Shown here piece by piece: positions 43,430 through 56,465 of a DNA stretch of 64,000 nt; position 1 is the first letter of the stretch, and each line of letters opens with the position of its first letter. This DNA is from Gnetum montanum (lineage: Eukaryota; Streptophyta; Gnetopsida; Gnetales; Gnetaceae). Location of the stretch: contig MNCI01023539.1 in NCBI GenBank assembly GCA_015680685.1, forward strand, positions 27,959 to 91,958, in the 5' to 3' direction. A program made the position numbers and the translations under genes. Below the pieces are notes generated by a model that searched no databases, was not told the origin of the DNA, and saw only the letters and a program-made list of their open reading frames with translations.

Positions 43430-45560
43430 ACATGAACAAGATGGTAGATAGTACTAAGAGAATACCAAAGATCTCTAAAAAGACTCCAAAAAGAAGAAGG
43501 GCTTTTCTCACCTTTTAACATTCAAATTATGTGACCCTGCCACCAATTATGTTAGCTTGTCATCAAGATAAGTAAGAAAGGTGGAGAGACACTCATGCAT
43601 AGTTCTCTAGGAATCTAGTTGTGGCTACACCAAATGATCTTAAAGATGCCCTAATCAACATGGGGCTAGATGATGCACATACATCATAAAAATCTCATGA
43701 ACTTTTGTATAATGAATATGAGTCTTTGTACATGCAAGATCTTTAATATTGAATGACATAGGAACAAGCTAGTTGCAGCTTTTCATTTGATCATTTAGAT
43801 GAAGCGTAGAAAGCTAAAGTAGATATGAAGAGCAAAGGGCCTCTCCATCATGAAGGCCCATGTTTAGATGCTATTAATCAAGGTATAGCTCAAATACAAA
43901 ATAATTACCTTCTTTCCAAGTTCTAACACTTGCATTTTTCTAGACCTTTTGATGGTGATGATAATGCCCCTTTGTTCTACTAGGATGATTATGATGAGTA
44001 AACTAAAGCTATACACATTCCAAGGAATCATGTTCATGATAGAAAAATAAAAAAAATAACATGGTTAATATATTAATATATAGATGATATACCAATGATG
44101 ATCCCTAGCTTCACATTCAAGCCTTTGACAATGCTTACTATCTCCAAGGGATTATGAGTAATTGGCAAAAGTTACAGTTGTTTTCCTGCATCTTCATAGA
44201 GCATGTAGAGACCTAGTATAAATCCTTACCCCCAATATCAATTCAAATATTGGCAAACATGTTTAAAATATTCTATTCAAAATTTTAGAATTATCACCAA
44301 ATTTCAAATATCCAAAAGAAGAGGAATAGAAAAAGGCAAGGAGTCCATAAATCTCTTAACACTACCATAAAGAGATACATGAAGACTATTCATCACTATC
44401 TAAATAATAGTTTTAGTCAAAGAGATTAATGCATATTATAGAAGGACTAAGGCATAAAACAAGAGAGTGTATAGACATGCATGAAATAGGCTATGTTCAC
44501 AAAACGTTCATGGCCCAAATCAAAGTATTCTTGGACAAAAGCTATAGTCAACCAAGGAGTATAATTATAACTCAGTGTGTAGACAAAAGCCTAAAAACCA
44601 TTAAAGGTACCATTGATCCTTGCACTATAGTTGAGGTCCTAACACAAGATTAGACTAGAACAAATAAGGCCTTCATAAACTTGGCCTACAAAGTAAACAA
44701 GATTTGGGATGTAATGGATGAAAGGATGACCACTACTCTCAAGGACATTGAGGGTAAGGTGGTTGAAGCTACAACCAAAGGAGTTGCATCACATGAACAT
44801 TAAAATAGGTATGAAAATAAGGGTAAAGCAAGCTCTCTTATTTTAAGATCATTCAAGATGATTCGAATGAGGCTTCCTCATCCTACAATGATGAGGGTCC
44901 CTGTGAATACTGCACAAACTATGATGATTCATAGTGCTACTTAGTCATGGCTCACATGATTGGTGAGATGGGAAGATCTAGGATGTCTTTGAATTATAGG
45001 TTTGTTAAAAGAAAAATGAGAAGAATCTTGTATCCTAGTCATTCATACTATCCTAGTGGTACCTATCCACAACCCATGTAGTAGTACCAATAGTGGCAAG
45101 CTCCAAATCCTTGGGGTGTTGCTTCATGAAATCTTCTAACTCTAATGTAATAATATATGGTGATTTCCACCATTCCCTATTTTCATATGCACAAGAAATT
45201 TCTTATCAAACCTCATCTATGTCACCTCAATGGTACTTGCTTATTTTGAGTAATACTATCAATCAAACTTTCTAGCAACAATAGCTTCTACTCCTTGGTC
45301 CCATGCAAGATGGGATACCCATTCAACCATAACCTAGGCAAGCTAAATCATGTAATATTATCTACTACAAAAATCCTAATTTCATCTATATGTCTAGGAA
45401 ATATTATCAATCTTCTATTGATTTGGTTGTGAGAGGATATTTGAGATCTTGTAGTAGGAAATTCTATCATAAGCACAGACATGAGAAGTACAAGATTGGG
45501 TCTACATCACCCTCTTTACCTTGTGGAGAGGAAAATCATTCAAACTAAATAATAATACAC
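43430..45560 (+). pseudogene. E6 gag region, decayed
   Basis: It starts with ATG 43430 (MNKMVDSTKRIPKISKKTPK, basic) and has broken frames throughout, such as RPFDGDDNAPLFY at about 43940. A 74-codon frame is at 44429. A proline/glutamine-rich part with YPSGTYPQPM and WQAPNPWG lies near 45050-45115. I cannot see a certain gag core or zinc finger, so the assignment rests on position before the protease. Confidence 0.4.
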
Positions 45561-45779
45561 ATTTAGGAAGTCTTGATAAAATTCCTTGATCATCATCAAA
45601 GTGTAATATCTATTTCAAGGACAAGTTTCATGGCTACGTTTGATATAGATAATAAGATTGCACCTTATGGTAATGTTATTGTCATTATCATGTATATGGT
45701 GGTTACATGGGTAGTCAAAAAAGAATATTTTTCAAAAAATTATTAGATCCTAGTAGTCCCATGATGAGAATTCAAATCA

Positions 45780-46140
45780 ATGAGAAAGGCCACTACCTAG
45801 CATTCTATGACTCTAGTTCATGGATCAATAACATCTCACTATAACAATACCTTAATTGGAAGCTTCCTTTTTGTAAGTGTACCAACATTTGATTAGAGCT
45901 AGCAAATTAATCATACACATACCCCATGAGAGAGGTATATAATGTGATGAATTTTATTGTAGCTTAGTTGTATCTTGTTGATTTCTTGGTGATCAAATTA
46001 GAAAACAAGATGAAAGAGGATCTTCCTGTTATCATGAGAAGAGCTTAGTTAAGCATGATTAGTGCCAAGTTGGTCTTCCAAGACCTCCACCTCAAAATTG
46101 GTAAAAGAGATAAGACCAAAAGAATAAGTTATAAGAAAAT
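45780..46140 (+). pseudogene. E6 protease
   Basis: FYDSSSWINNISL at 45803-45842 is the active-site loop DSGSS.N with Asp kept and Gly changed to Ser. LVDFLVIKLENK and DLPVIMRRA (usually ILGRAWL) follow at about 45975-46035, then ISAKLVFQDLHLKIG. This is the same retropepsin type as in E5. Stops are present. Confidence 0.65.
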
Positions 46141-46259
46141 ACCTTGTGATCCTTCCTAGTCTTGCTACACCATGTGCAAGTTACATTCAATCAAGCTAAA
46201 CAAAACTCTTAATGGGAAATACCTAGTATATCATAATGAATATCTTTCATCTCTAAGCA

Positions 46260-49190
46260 TGTCTAATGCTTAATTTAATCCTTAGAGGTATTCCAATTGA
46301 TAGACATGGATTAGTCATGAGGAAAGAATTCTTTGTGCCATGTCAAAAATTATTTTTTTGCTATTTTCATTTGTGTATTGAATAAAATTAGTGTGTTTAA
46401 TTAGAATTTTGTACTTTTTGAGCTTAACGGAAATACAATTATGATATTTTATTTTCTTTTAAATTATTATGTTCATGTGGGAAAACTAATTAATGTGCTT
46501 GATGAGTGCTCATCCAATACGTTAATGATGGATGGATGAGTTATAAATGTGATAAGGATGTGAGAGTGACAAATGGACTCAAAGTGAAGCCTTGATCAAT
46601 GGAATGTCCATGCAAAAAAATTCATCCATCCAATCTTCTTCTATCCATCACCAATGAACTAGGCTCATATTCAGGAGGAAGCTAGGACCCACAATGTGAG
46701 ATGTTAAAGCTAATACTACAAGAACCATGGGTAGGCAATGGATCCATATTGTAGGGTATGAGCTATAGAATTTTGGAAAAGTGGGATCACTAGCAAAGAA
46801 AGGTTATATCATTAAGGGTCCTTGTGGCTGCCAAATGGGTCTAATCAGTGTGATTGGTTCAAGGTACACATGTTGCCTTGTCTAGCCATCTTGATCAGAA
46901 GAGGTTCATGATATCATGAACATATGTGTACCATGTAATGAGGGATGAATTCTCATGTTCATGCAATTTGAAGACTCAAGGTGATGATCTAGCACTCTAA
47001 TTCATTATCATGATCCCCATGCTCTATCAAAAATCCTCTTTCTATGAACAAAAAAAAAAGAATGTGGAAAAATGATGAATGAATGAAAAGAAAAGGAAAT
47101 ATAATGAAAAAACAAAGAAAATAAAGAAAAAATATATACTAATAAAATAGTAATGATGATATGAAGAGATGATGGGAAGAGTAATGAAATCTTAAGCTTA
47201 TTGGTACAAGAAAATTGGTATTTTTATCATCCTAAACCAGTTCTATGATTACTCACATAAAATCCAAAATGAGTGATTGAACTGATACCTATGAAAACCT
47301 TTCTTATGTTTAACCCATTGTCCAAATCACTTGAATTCCCAAAATTTCATAGTCTAAGAAAATATCCTACTCATCTCTACCCATGGCCATAAAGGTCCAA
47401 AAGTCTCTTTCTTGGTGAACTATGGTAATGTTAATTATTTCTTCACCAAAATCTCAAATTCTTCTATTCCTAGGATCAACATTATCATTCTTGATCTAAC
47501 CATTAATCACATTTAAACCTAGAATTTTTTCCTTATTTGTTCATGGCTTTGTAATTTTATTAAAATGTGGGGTTGGTGAGTGCAACCAAGAGGATCAATG
47601 AGAGATTTTTGGTAAGGTAAAATTTGGAGAACATGTTGTGCATACATGCACAAATGAAGAAAAATCAAACCAGAATCTTAACTTCTAGATGTTTAGTAGG
47701 ACATTTTCATGGTTTGATCTCACCAATGGGTAGACCATAGAATAATCAAGGCTAGATGACATTGGAAGGGATAGGCATAATCTTGTGCTTGGATGGAATA
47801 CTTGGAATTTGATCCCTATTATATGGATGAGTAGAGATGAAGGGATGTGGCAACGACTCTCTCATGCAATGTAAGACATGCTCAAATGTTCCATGAGCTA
47901 ATTGAATGGTTATCTAAGAATCTAGTGATGTTGCACTCTCACCATTCTCTCTCTTGTTTATTTTCACTCTCCATCCTTTCCATTGCATTTCTTTCCATTG
48001 TTTTCCATGGTAAGAAGTCAATTAGGGAAAGTGAAGAATGAGATCTGGCCATCTAAGGGGATGAACTCATGTTTGATACTAATGTCTCACTAGTTGTTGA
48101 TAAATCATGAGTGTCTCATCAATGGATTTCATAAGGGTAAGAAAGGCAAGTGCTTGCTATGGGAAGAATCTACTTGTGAATCCTTGGTGGATTGGCACTG
48201 TAAGAAATTAAGTTAAAGATCATCTCCCAATGTTTATGATGGTTGCATGCATAAGATACTTAATTGATCTTCCACTTGTGCGACTATCAACTCTTCATGT
48301 TTTGAGATTTCATCATTATCAACTCTCTCTAGTTCATCTCATATGTTCTTGTATTCCATTATTCTTGGTGCTCTAATCATTCTCCCATTTTTATAAATAC
48401 TCGTTATTACCTTTTGATTCATGGAAATTCATTAATTGATTAATTGATTTAATTTCCATGATTGCAGATATCATCATAGATAAGTTCATAATATTCTTGT
48501 TGTCTTACTTCTTAGATGCTTCACTAGGTTAAGTGATGATGATTCAAGCATGTTATTAATCTTACACAAGGATCTAGTAACAATGGAAGGTAAGTTCAAT
48601 GCTCTAATAATGAATTTAAACATCTTTTTCTTATTTGAAAGGATGTACTACTGCACCCTTTACATCAACATAGGGGCATCAACACCACTATACCAGTGCA
48701 TCACCCTCCCCTCCTATGGACTAGTATACATGAAGGACCCTTCCAAACTCATTCTTTCATCTTTTCATTTGGGTTTTTGCTTTTCCTTACCTCTAGTTAT
48801 CTACAAAAAAGTAAGATTCTACTAACTTTTTACCTCATTGACTAAATTAGTGATATTTTGGCAAGCATTCTTCTTTATCTTTCTTGTCCTTGGTATTGTA
48901 CCTATGGTTTAAGTCTGGTGTCTTGTAAATCATTCGTGGTGGAGGCACTAATTTAGGTATGTATTTAATGAATTTGGTAGTTATTTAAATATTTATATCT
49001 TATTTATACTTGCTCATGCACTCCATGATTCAACAATTGTGATAATGTTTCTCAAGTGTTTCCAAATATTGTATTTATCATTATTTTCATGTGTAATTTT
49101 TTCAATGGTAATATAATGCCTAGGGGATTTTCTTGACTTTTAATAGTTTTTATAATTGATCATGTTAGGATGATCATGATCCAAGATCCA
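46260..49190. other. E6 non-coding spacer
   Basis: Nearly 3 kb without a supportable frame. A family D-like LTR start (TGATGAGTGCTCATCC) is at 46500 and a TATA box (TTTATAAATA) at about 48390. An inverted repeat (ggaaattcattaatt.. with ..aatttcc) lies near 48430-48465. It may contain another nested LTR whose end I cannot fix. Confidence 0.4.
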
Positions 49191-49194
49191 TAGA

Positions 49195-50640
49195 CCAAGG
49201 AGGAATGAGGTTGAGTAATCTCAAGTCTCTATTTGCACATCCTTACTTAAACCACCAATTCTTGAGGAGAAAGAAGGAGAATAACTCAAATCTCCTAATC
49301 CAAAACCTATAATTCCTACTCTAGAAAGACATCCATATAAAATTAGATTAGAAGGTAGGCAATCACATTCTTGATCTTCAAGTAGATCATGTGCATAGCA
49401 ATAATTAACTAAACAAGTGATAGAGAAGCTAGCAAAAGATGATGATGAGGATGTAGATGGCATCCAAGAGGGTGTGGATGCACATGATGTTCCACAATTA
49501 CTAATTCATGAAGAAAACAATTACCATTGATTCCTTAATCTCAGTTCTCCTAAGCTCAAGAAGATGTTTCATCAAATGAGCTTTTATAAATACATCACCT
49601 AGTCCTTCACTTAGTATTTACATGAGGTAGAAGAATTCTACTAAAACCTTATTATAGAGGGCACCATGACTTTCATTAGTAGAATTCATGTGTCTATTTC
49701 TACATGGATAATCTCTAGGGTCATAGGATTTCCAAATAAACCACTTAATAATTAGTGGCCAAAGACCCACAAGACCTTGCCCAAGCTTAGGTCAAAAGTT
49801 AACTCTAAGAGCTTTGACATGGATAAAGCAAAGGTGAAGATGTCCAAAATTTCCATGGTTCATAACACCATATAAAAAATTATCACACTGACTTTTTACC
49901 CACCAAATGACCATCAAGTATCTCTACTTGGGGAAACAATTTTGTAACAATAATGAGAGGGAAGTGCATCATTTACATCTTATTTTTTCTTTACAAGGCC
50001 TTAATTCAAAAAAAGCAAGGATGTGACTAGAGATAAGAGAGATATTTATGTCTTTCCAAGGTTAATTCAAAAACTTTGTGAATTAGTAGGCATAGTCAAT
50101 CATGTGGGAAAATATACCACAATAGCAAGAATGATGAACTAGGAGAACATAATGGTGATGGCCCCTAGATGACATCTAGAGGTCATTGGAGTAGTACTTA
50201 ATTCAAAGGATGAAATGCTTTCTATGGAGGTATCTCACATCTATCCTTAATACTAGCTCTGTCAACATCAAACAAGGGTACAATCTCTACCTTAAGGTTC
50301 TCAATAAACACAAGTGCAATGGCATAGCATATCTCTTTTTTAAATTTCTAGTTTTAGAGTTAGGCAAAGCTAGGAGCCTCTTCCTTGCAATATTTTTCAA
50401 CCTTCTATGCAAATTGAAGGTCAGGAGTAAGCTATCATAATTTATGTTAAGAATTATTTAGACCTTGAAAGGAATTTCTTGGACATGATGGGAGCCATCA
50501 TGAGTGTTGATGCTATAAGAGAGGATCTCTTCTAGTTTCCTTGTCACTTGCTAAATGATTCACCAATGGTCTCTTATGATATCCCCATTCAATCTTAGAT
50601 TCCTATTCCTTCATGGAGTATTTTCTTTTTACATCGGTCA
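49195..50640 (+). pseudogene. E6 second frame, Transposase_32-like
   Basis: With stops, the plus strand reads MFHQMSFYKYIT, VEEFY.NLIIEGTMTFISRI, VSISTWIISRVIGFPNKPL and, further on, IYVFPRLIQKLCELVGIVN. The EFY.NL..(25)..V.I....I....G.P order is the pattern of a domain common in plant gypsy elements and named Transposase_32 in protein family lists. Its role is not known. It lies after the protease rather than after an integrase, as expected if the polymerase was deleted. Confidence 0.4.
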
Positions 50641-51900
50641 AGGTGTAACATGTACGATGTTCAACATGCAACAAAATTTTTTTAGGTATCTACTAATCAA
50701 CCTAGAACTAGCCATTGGATAAAATAAGAGTAACGTATTAATCCAAATGTTAAATACATGTTGATAAACATCAAAAAATATAGTAGAGACTAAACTGATC
50801 AAGATACAAGTTGAGTTAGAAACTATGAATGCTCACAAAACATTTTATCTAAGGGAGCTACGAATAAGATAGGTTGAGGTATGACAATTGCATGAACAAC
50901 TAGAATACATCACACCATTAATACTAGCACATTCTACAATCACTTTGGAGATGTGGATTAAGCACCTGTAGGCTGAATTATTTTAAGTGCATTAGGTTAA
51001 TAAAGAAGTTATCTTCATGAAAGATAGCTTGGAGCAATAGATTAAAATGTTGAAGTATCAATCCTAAGAATGGAAAAATATGAGCCATGAAAAAGAAAAA
51101 TAAGTTCTCTTTCTTTTCCATTAGGTATGAAGGTTAGAGAATAAAAGTTAAATCATGGTCTAATTTTGGAATAAGTACCTTTGTACAAAGTAAGATTATT
51201 GGAACTTAAAGCTAGCAAACAAGACTACTTGAAAAACTGACAAGATTAGGAAGATTCATCTAATTAAGCAAGTAATATGGGATGTCGTGGTACATATATT
51301 GCATAAACTTAAAGATCTACTCATTAAATGTGTAACTAGTGACAAGCGTGAGGTGAAGGAGAAATTTGACACCTTGCATACCAAACTCCAAAAAATAACT
51401 ACAAGTAAACTAATACTATAGGAGAAGATGAACCTCTTGGAAAACATGTACATCCTTCACCATGAAGTAGTTATCATAGTCCTTAAAAGAAGACAAAAGA
51501 GGATGTGTAGGTAAAATGAACAAGATACCTTTATGTACTTCTAACTTCCGCAAGTCAACCATGCATAGAGCTAGAGGAGAAACTTCAATGAGTGGTGATC
51601 AAGTTGGACATGGCCTAGAATGAGCTCTTGCATGTAAAAATAAGTCATGAGTAGTACTAGGCAACTACTAAGGAAAGGCATCAAGTACTATTGCAAGAGC
51701 AAGGACTAGTGCATGAATAGAATTGGTAACTTTGAGCAAGGGTAACAAACCTTGAGGCATAACTTCAGAGATTCCACATGTCTACACCTAGCTCTTTGAG
51801 CTTCTTCCCATATCAAGAAGGTATGTTAGGAGGCTTCTTATCTCAAGTACCACCCCTTGATACTTCTCAATAAGATGGCTTATATTATACTATCGTCATG
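50640..51900 (+). pseudogene. E6 coiled-coil frame
   Basis: A decayed frame is rich in Glu, Lys and Leu. Near 51570-51870 it reads ELEEKL..VVIKLDMA, NELLHVKISHE and ARVTNLEA, then ends STPSSLSFFPYQEGMLGGFL. The heptad-like spacing suggests a coiled coil followed by a proline/serine tail. I do not recognise a family. Confidence 0.35.
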
Positions 51901-52015
51901 GTTTATATATTTGTATAGTTGTATTTCTCTACATTGATCATGTCATGTGTCTATTCTTGATTTTGTGTCTTAAGTGTTAAAGTTATGAGACTAGACTCAC
52001 TTAGTCATGAGAAAA

Positions 52016-53236
52016 TAATGATTCATCTAATGGCATTTTGTATGCCAATTGTAAGTCATGAATCTAAAAAGTATTTCATATGTCCTATGTTAAAATTCTA
52101 GCATGTTTGGTAGAGGTTCTTGATCTTTTGAGATGCACCCTTACCTTTTGGATCATATTATAAGGTTATATGCATAATTCCAAACTCTCTAGAATAATTA
52201 TAGCTTCATTCAGATGTTTTAAAATTTCTTTCAACATGTTTTCTCAAGTTCCACCTCACACCAAGGATTAAAGTATAGAGTGTGGTTTTGGAGGAAAGTG
52301 GATGCTTTGACTCTTCTATGTTAGTACATGGGTGCCAACAAATCCCCTGGTAGGTTTGGTTTACCTGCCTTTACCTTACATGTTTCCAAGATCAATGTGG
52401 ATTGTGTTGATGAGCCTCCATTGGTGCCTAGGACCTGACAAACCTCTTCTATTTCCATCCAAAAACTATAAATACCTGAGATGAGCTCTTAGACTTAATG
52501 ACTTGATTTCAACATTTTCATTTGGCTTTTAGCATCTAGTTTTATGTAAAAAGCTTTTCGTCCCTTAGGTAAGTTGATTTTCTCCCCTGTCTTGTCTGTG
52601 TTTTAAGTCATCACTTTCACAAGTGCAAATATACTCTATTAAAGTGCTACATTACTTGCAAATCCCATAACCATTTAGTCAATGCAAAGTCCAATGTTTG
52701 AGTGGTGAATAAAGCTTAAGTTTTTTCCTTATTCTATCATTGATGCCTTAAACATTAAAATACTAAAATCCATAAAACACTAAAAACCATGAGAAATATT
52801 TATTTAATTCTTGGTTTCTTAAGCTATAATAATTCATCCTTATCCAAGAAGGTCACAACTATATGACATGGTGTTGGGCCATCGAGGTTGTGACTAAGAG
52901 ACATTTTTGTTACATTTCATGTGTGGTGCTGCACATGTCCCCAAGAGGAATTGCAATGCATGTATGTTTATTATTGTTTTATTTCTTATAATTATAAAAT
53001 CCATAGAAATTATAAAATATAAAATCATAAATATTTTCTCTTTATCTCTCAATGTGGAAACACAAGTTTCATTTGTATCATATTTATTATAATATCTTTT
53101 ATATTTCTTGAACACAACGATATACATAAGTATTATTGGCAATCCACTCAATAGTTTCTTTGAAGCTTACAATCGAATCACACTACAATTTGTATGATAT
53201 ATTCCATTGATCAAAAAATTGGCAGGACCCTTATCA
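52016..53236 (+). repeat. E6 3' LTR
   Basis: It starts TAATGATTCATC (decayed TGATGACTCATC) and ends CCTTATCA. TATA box TATAAATA at 52467-52474. Confidence 0.8.
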
Positions 53237-53241
53237 CTAGG
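53237..53241. repeat. Target site duplication CTAGG (right)
   Basis: Pairs with 42012-42016. Confidence 0.9.
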
Positions 53242-53440
53242 AGACAAGATTCTTTATTGGAATCCCACTCATATACCTCAATGAACAAATTTTAAACATT
53301 ATGAAAGGGACCTTATATCATACATTCTATCTTTCCTTTTGAGCCATGAAGATTTGCCATCCAACTAGCTCAAATAAGAATATATTTATCAACATGTAAT
53401 AGGTAAAATGTTTCAATGGCTTCTAAGTAACTAGGGGCCA
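53237..53440 (+). pseudogene. E5 integrase C-terminal part (continuation)
   Basis: The sequence reads LGDKILYWNPTHIP and then KGPYIIHSIFPF. This is the integrase C-terminal pattern FQLGDKVLL.NS....PGKL...W.GPF.V..VFPFGA of Athila/Tat elements. It completes the VEFQ left at 42016. Beyond it, AMKICHPTS and a degraded VNGQRLK phrase can be guessed with a frameshift. Confidence 0.75.
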
Positions 53441-54576
53441 CAACAATACCTCAATGCAAGGTCAAGGTCACCCCATTTTCCAAATCTCCTTTCTCCAACC
53501 TAAACATGAGGGAGATAATCATCTAGCCTAATATTTTGCAAAGGTACATTTTTCACTTTTTGGTTTTACATTATTTTTAAATTTTTTTCCAATTCTTTAT
53601 ATTTTCCCCATTTATTTTCATTTTTTATTTCTTTAATATTGCTAATGCACTACATTAAGATTGTTGTTTTTATGTTCAAGTTAATCTTGTTGTTAGAACT
53701 ATGTTCTATCCTAATAATTTATTAGGTACACGATGGTACAAAGCAATGATTCAACATCCATCCTTCTATTTCTATCAATAAGAGATCCATATCATGGAAT
53801 CAATATGATTCTTTTATATTAAAACTAAAATGAATTCATGATCTATCTATCTAAAGGAAGGGAAAATGGCCAAAAGGGAATGGAAAAGGGTAAAGCCTTA
53901 AGGGGATTAGTTGCTTCTCTAAGCATCTTCTATAAGCTCCATTATGCTAAATGGATGTATCATTACTCATGTTATCATTTTAAATGGAAACATGTTCTCT
54001 AATAAGTGTGATTCACATTTTAAAAAAATAGGGAGACAACACACATCTAAAGATCTCTTGGAAATAGGCACTATCTATTGGGTTAGAAAAACATATTATC
54101 CATGCCTAAAGGCACTTCTCTTATCAAAGCCAAGGTTTCTTCCAATAATTTACAAATCATGTAGCTACTTTCTTATTTATTGTTTACCAAGAAATGGTAT
54201 TTTTCCATAATTATAGTGATCTCATCATTGTAAGTTTAGGATTGACATAATGCAATGTTACTAATGCAAGTATGGACTTGGTTTGAAACTAGACAAAAAG
54301 ATATTCTAATCATCTTTACCACATCCTTACACAAGAACCTATTGCCAAAATGATAAGGTATCTCTCATCCCAATTTCTACAATCCCTTCTACTTTCTATT
54401 ATCAATCTCACTACTAAGTATCATGGTTCACCTAATGGATTTTGTTTTAGTATAGTGTAGGGTTCCAATCTCAATGATTATGTGGGTGTGGTTTATAACC
54501 TAGATTGATATTAAATTTCCATCTTGTGAAATGATTATGCAAGAATATTTAGGATATGAAAGTAGTTTGGGGAGGA
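53441..54576. other. E5 region after integrase
   Basis: T-rich non-coding sequence (53560-53660) and an 88-codon frame at 53944-54210 with no recognised domain. This is probably the 3' part of E5, ahead of the copia insertion. Confidence 0.4.
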
Positions 54577-54581
54577 CTCAC
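54577..54581. repeat. Target site duplication CTCAC (left of E7)
   Basis: The partner at 59997-60001 is CCCAC (four of five match). Confidence 0.5.
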
Positions 54582-55204
54582 TATTGGAAATGTGAAGAAA
54601 AATACATTACTATTATTTGTTGCATTTCCTCCTATGTTTTTTAAAAGGATGTTTCAAGGGGGATTACTTTGTAAAGTGATGTTTATGTGGGGACTGGGGT
54701 TTGGTCCTAATGTTTCCTTATAAATAGAAGGTTGTGGGTAGCCTTTAGGAGGGGTGTTTTTGATGAAAAAGCATTGTATCAAGGTTTTACCTTTGAGATG
54801 TGAGCCTTGTTGATGTTGATCTAAGATCTATTGGAGTAATAGATTGGATGCTTGGGAAGCTATAAGGACAATTTGTGTCCTCAAGATTTGGGTAGAATAG
54901 AAGGAAAATCAAAATTGTCATGAAGGTAGGGTAAAAGGGGTTCAAACCATGTAAATCTCTATGTTCTTGTGATATTTTCTTTCATTGTTTTCATCCTGTT
55001 ATTATAGTGAATGTTTTCTAGAGTTTACAGTCTTTTTATAGTGATTTATAGCATTTATTTGATCTGCTACTATGTGATATCTTCTAGCTTTAATGTTTTA
55101 TTTAGATCTGCATAATTCTAATAATTTCTCTAGAGCTTATTTAGTGTGTTTTCAAATCTGATCTACTAATTGTTTTATTGAAACCCTTTCTTCCGATCAG
55201 AACA
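54582..55204 (+). repeat. E7 5' LTR
   Basis: It starts TATTGGAAATG (decayed TGTTGG) and ends GATCAGAACA. TATA box TATAAATAG at 54719-54727. Confidence 0.8.
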
Positions 55205-55206
55205 AC

Positions 55207-55218
55207 TGGTATCAAAGC
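55207..55218 (+). other. E7 primer binding site
   Basis: TGGTATCAAAGC, one base from TGGTATCAGAGC (initiator Met tRNA). Confidence 0.85.
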
Positions 55219-55231
55219 TAAATATAAAAAT

Positions 55232-55955
55232 ATGGAAAGGCTACAAATAATAGAAAGATTGGTAGGAACATCTGGAGTATTTTGATGAAGGTTTTTTTAG
55301 CACAAAATGAGTGCCTAAAGGCCCTAGAACCCTCTCAACCAGTTGAAATGTCGAATGCAAATTGAAGAAATATTGAGACTAGGCTATATTTCATTCATCC
55401 AACCCTAAGCAATGGATTGTTTAAATTAATTAAACCTGATATTAATCTGCATAATTTATGGAAACCCTAAAGAATAAGTTTGATAAAGCATTAGGTTTAA
55501 ATACCTATCACATTTATTAGAGAGCTTTTAGATGCAAGAAGAGATCTAATGTATCTTTCTAAGATCATTTGGATGAGATGATGGGAAATCTAAATAAGTT
55601 GGATGAATATAAAATTGTTATTCTAGATTTAGCTAAATCCTATGCTCTATTAAACTCCTTTTCTGATTCTTGGTTTGTAGTTGTGATGTATATTACTACT
55701 TCTATGAGTGTTTCATCTATGATGTTTGAACAGGTCATGTCTATCCTTCAAGATTCAAAAGGAAGAGTAGATGAGTCTTCTATACTTGGAAATGTTCATG
55801 TAGTAGAGGAAAGAGGGAGAAGTAGGAGATATTTTCCAAGTAGGGAAGGAAGCAGGAGTAGAGGTGTATCACATGGCATAACTCGAACTCAAGAGTGCTG
55901 GTTCTATAAGAATAAAGATCATTTGAAGAAGGACTGCTTTGCATGCAAAGCATAG
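55232..55955 (+). pseudogene. E7 gag
   Basis: The ATG at 55232 (MERLQIIERL) is followed by several stops. The longest clean part is 55569-55955 (128 codons). The order is that of plant copia gag (UBN2 type): LW.TL.NKFDKALGLNTY, a helical repeat part, then a basic stretch (RGRSRRYFPSREGSRSRG) and a zinc knuckle CWFYKNKDHLKKDC near 55897-55938. The knuckle should be CX2CX4HX4C; its second Cys is Tyr. Confidence 0.75.
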
Positions 55956-56050
55956 AACGATAAACGAAAGGAGAAGAATTTGGAAAAGGAACATTAAAGG
56001 TCATTTCAACTAAAGAAAATTTTAGTTTCTTGGTTCAAGAACTATGTACA

Positions 56051-56305
56051 ATGGTGGCAGATGGAGATAGTAGTGACATCTAGTTGATTGACTCAAGTGC
56101 CTCCTTTCATATTTGTCTAGATAAGTCTTATTTTGCATCTTCTCATGACATTGAATTTGGTTTTGTATATTCTACTAATGGAAAAGCTTTAAAATTTTTT
56201 GGAATTGGAAGTATAATTTTGCAACAAGTAGGGATGCCAAAGGTGAAAATAGATATCGTTAGGCATGTTTCTAAAGTCACAAAGAAGCTAATTTCAGTTC
56301 CATAG
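56051..56305 (+). pseudogene. E7 protease
   Basis: It reads LIDSSASFHICLDKSYF at about 56081-56130, where copia proteases have W.IDSGAS.H. Asp is kept and Gly is Ser. The end, VRHVSKVTKKLISVP, matches the usual V..VP.L..NLISV. An in-frame stop replaces the W. Confidence 0.75.
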
Positions 56306-56465
56306 CTAGATGATTCAAGTCTAAATTTTAGTAGTGGAGATGGACATTAAATGATTTTCAAGGGAATCATCACCATTTTGAAAGGAAAGAAGGAGGGTAG
56401 CTTATATACATTGATGGAAAATTCATGTAACTCTATTATAGTAGTTTCTAATGCAAAAAAATTTG

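Larger units (their letters stand above)
42017..53236 (+). mobile_element. Element E6, gypsy-type, no polymerase seen
   Basis: An 11,220-base element between CTAGG duplications, with LTRs of 1297 (42017-43313) and 1221 bases (52016-53236). The interior holds gag-like debris, a protease, a long non-coding spacer, a frame resembling the plant retroelement domain known as Transposase_32, and a coiled-coil frame. I find no reverse transcriptase, RNase H or integrase, so it is a non-autonomous or deleted element. Confidence 0.8.

Noticed and set aside
53944-54210. 88-codon frame as a gene
   Set aside because: No motif, no relatives within the window and lysine/isoleucine-rich composition typical of AT-rich chance frames.
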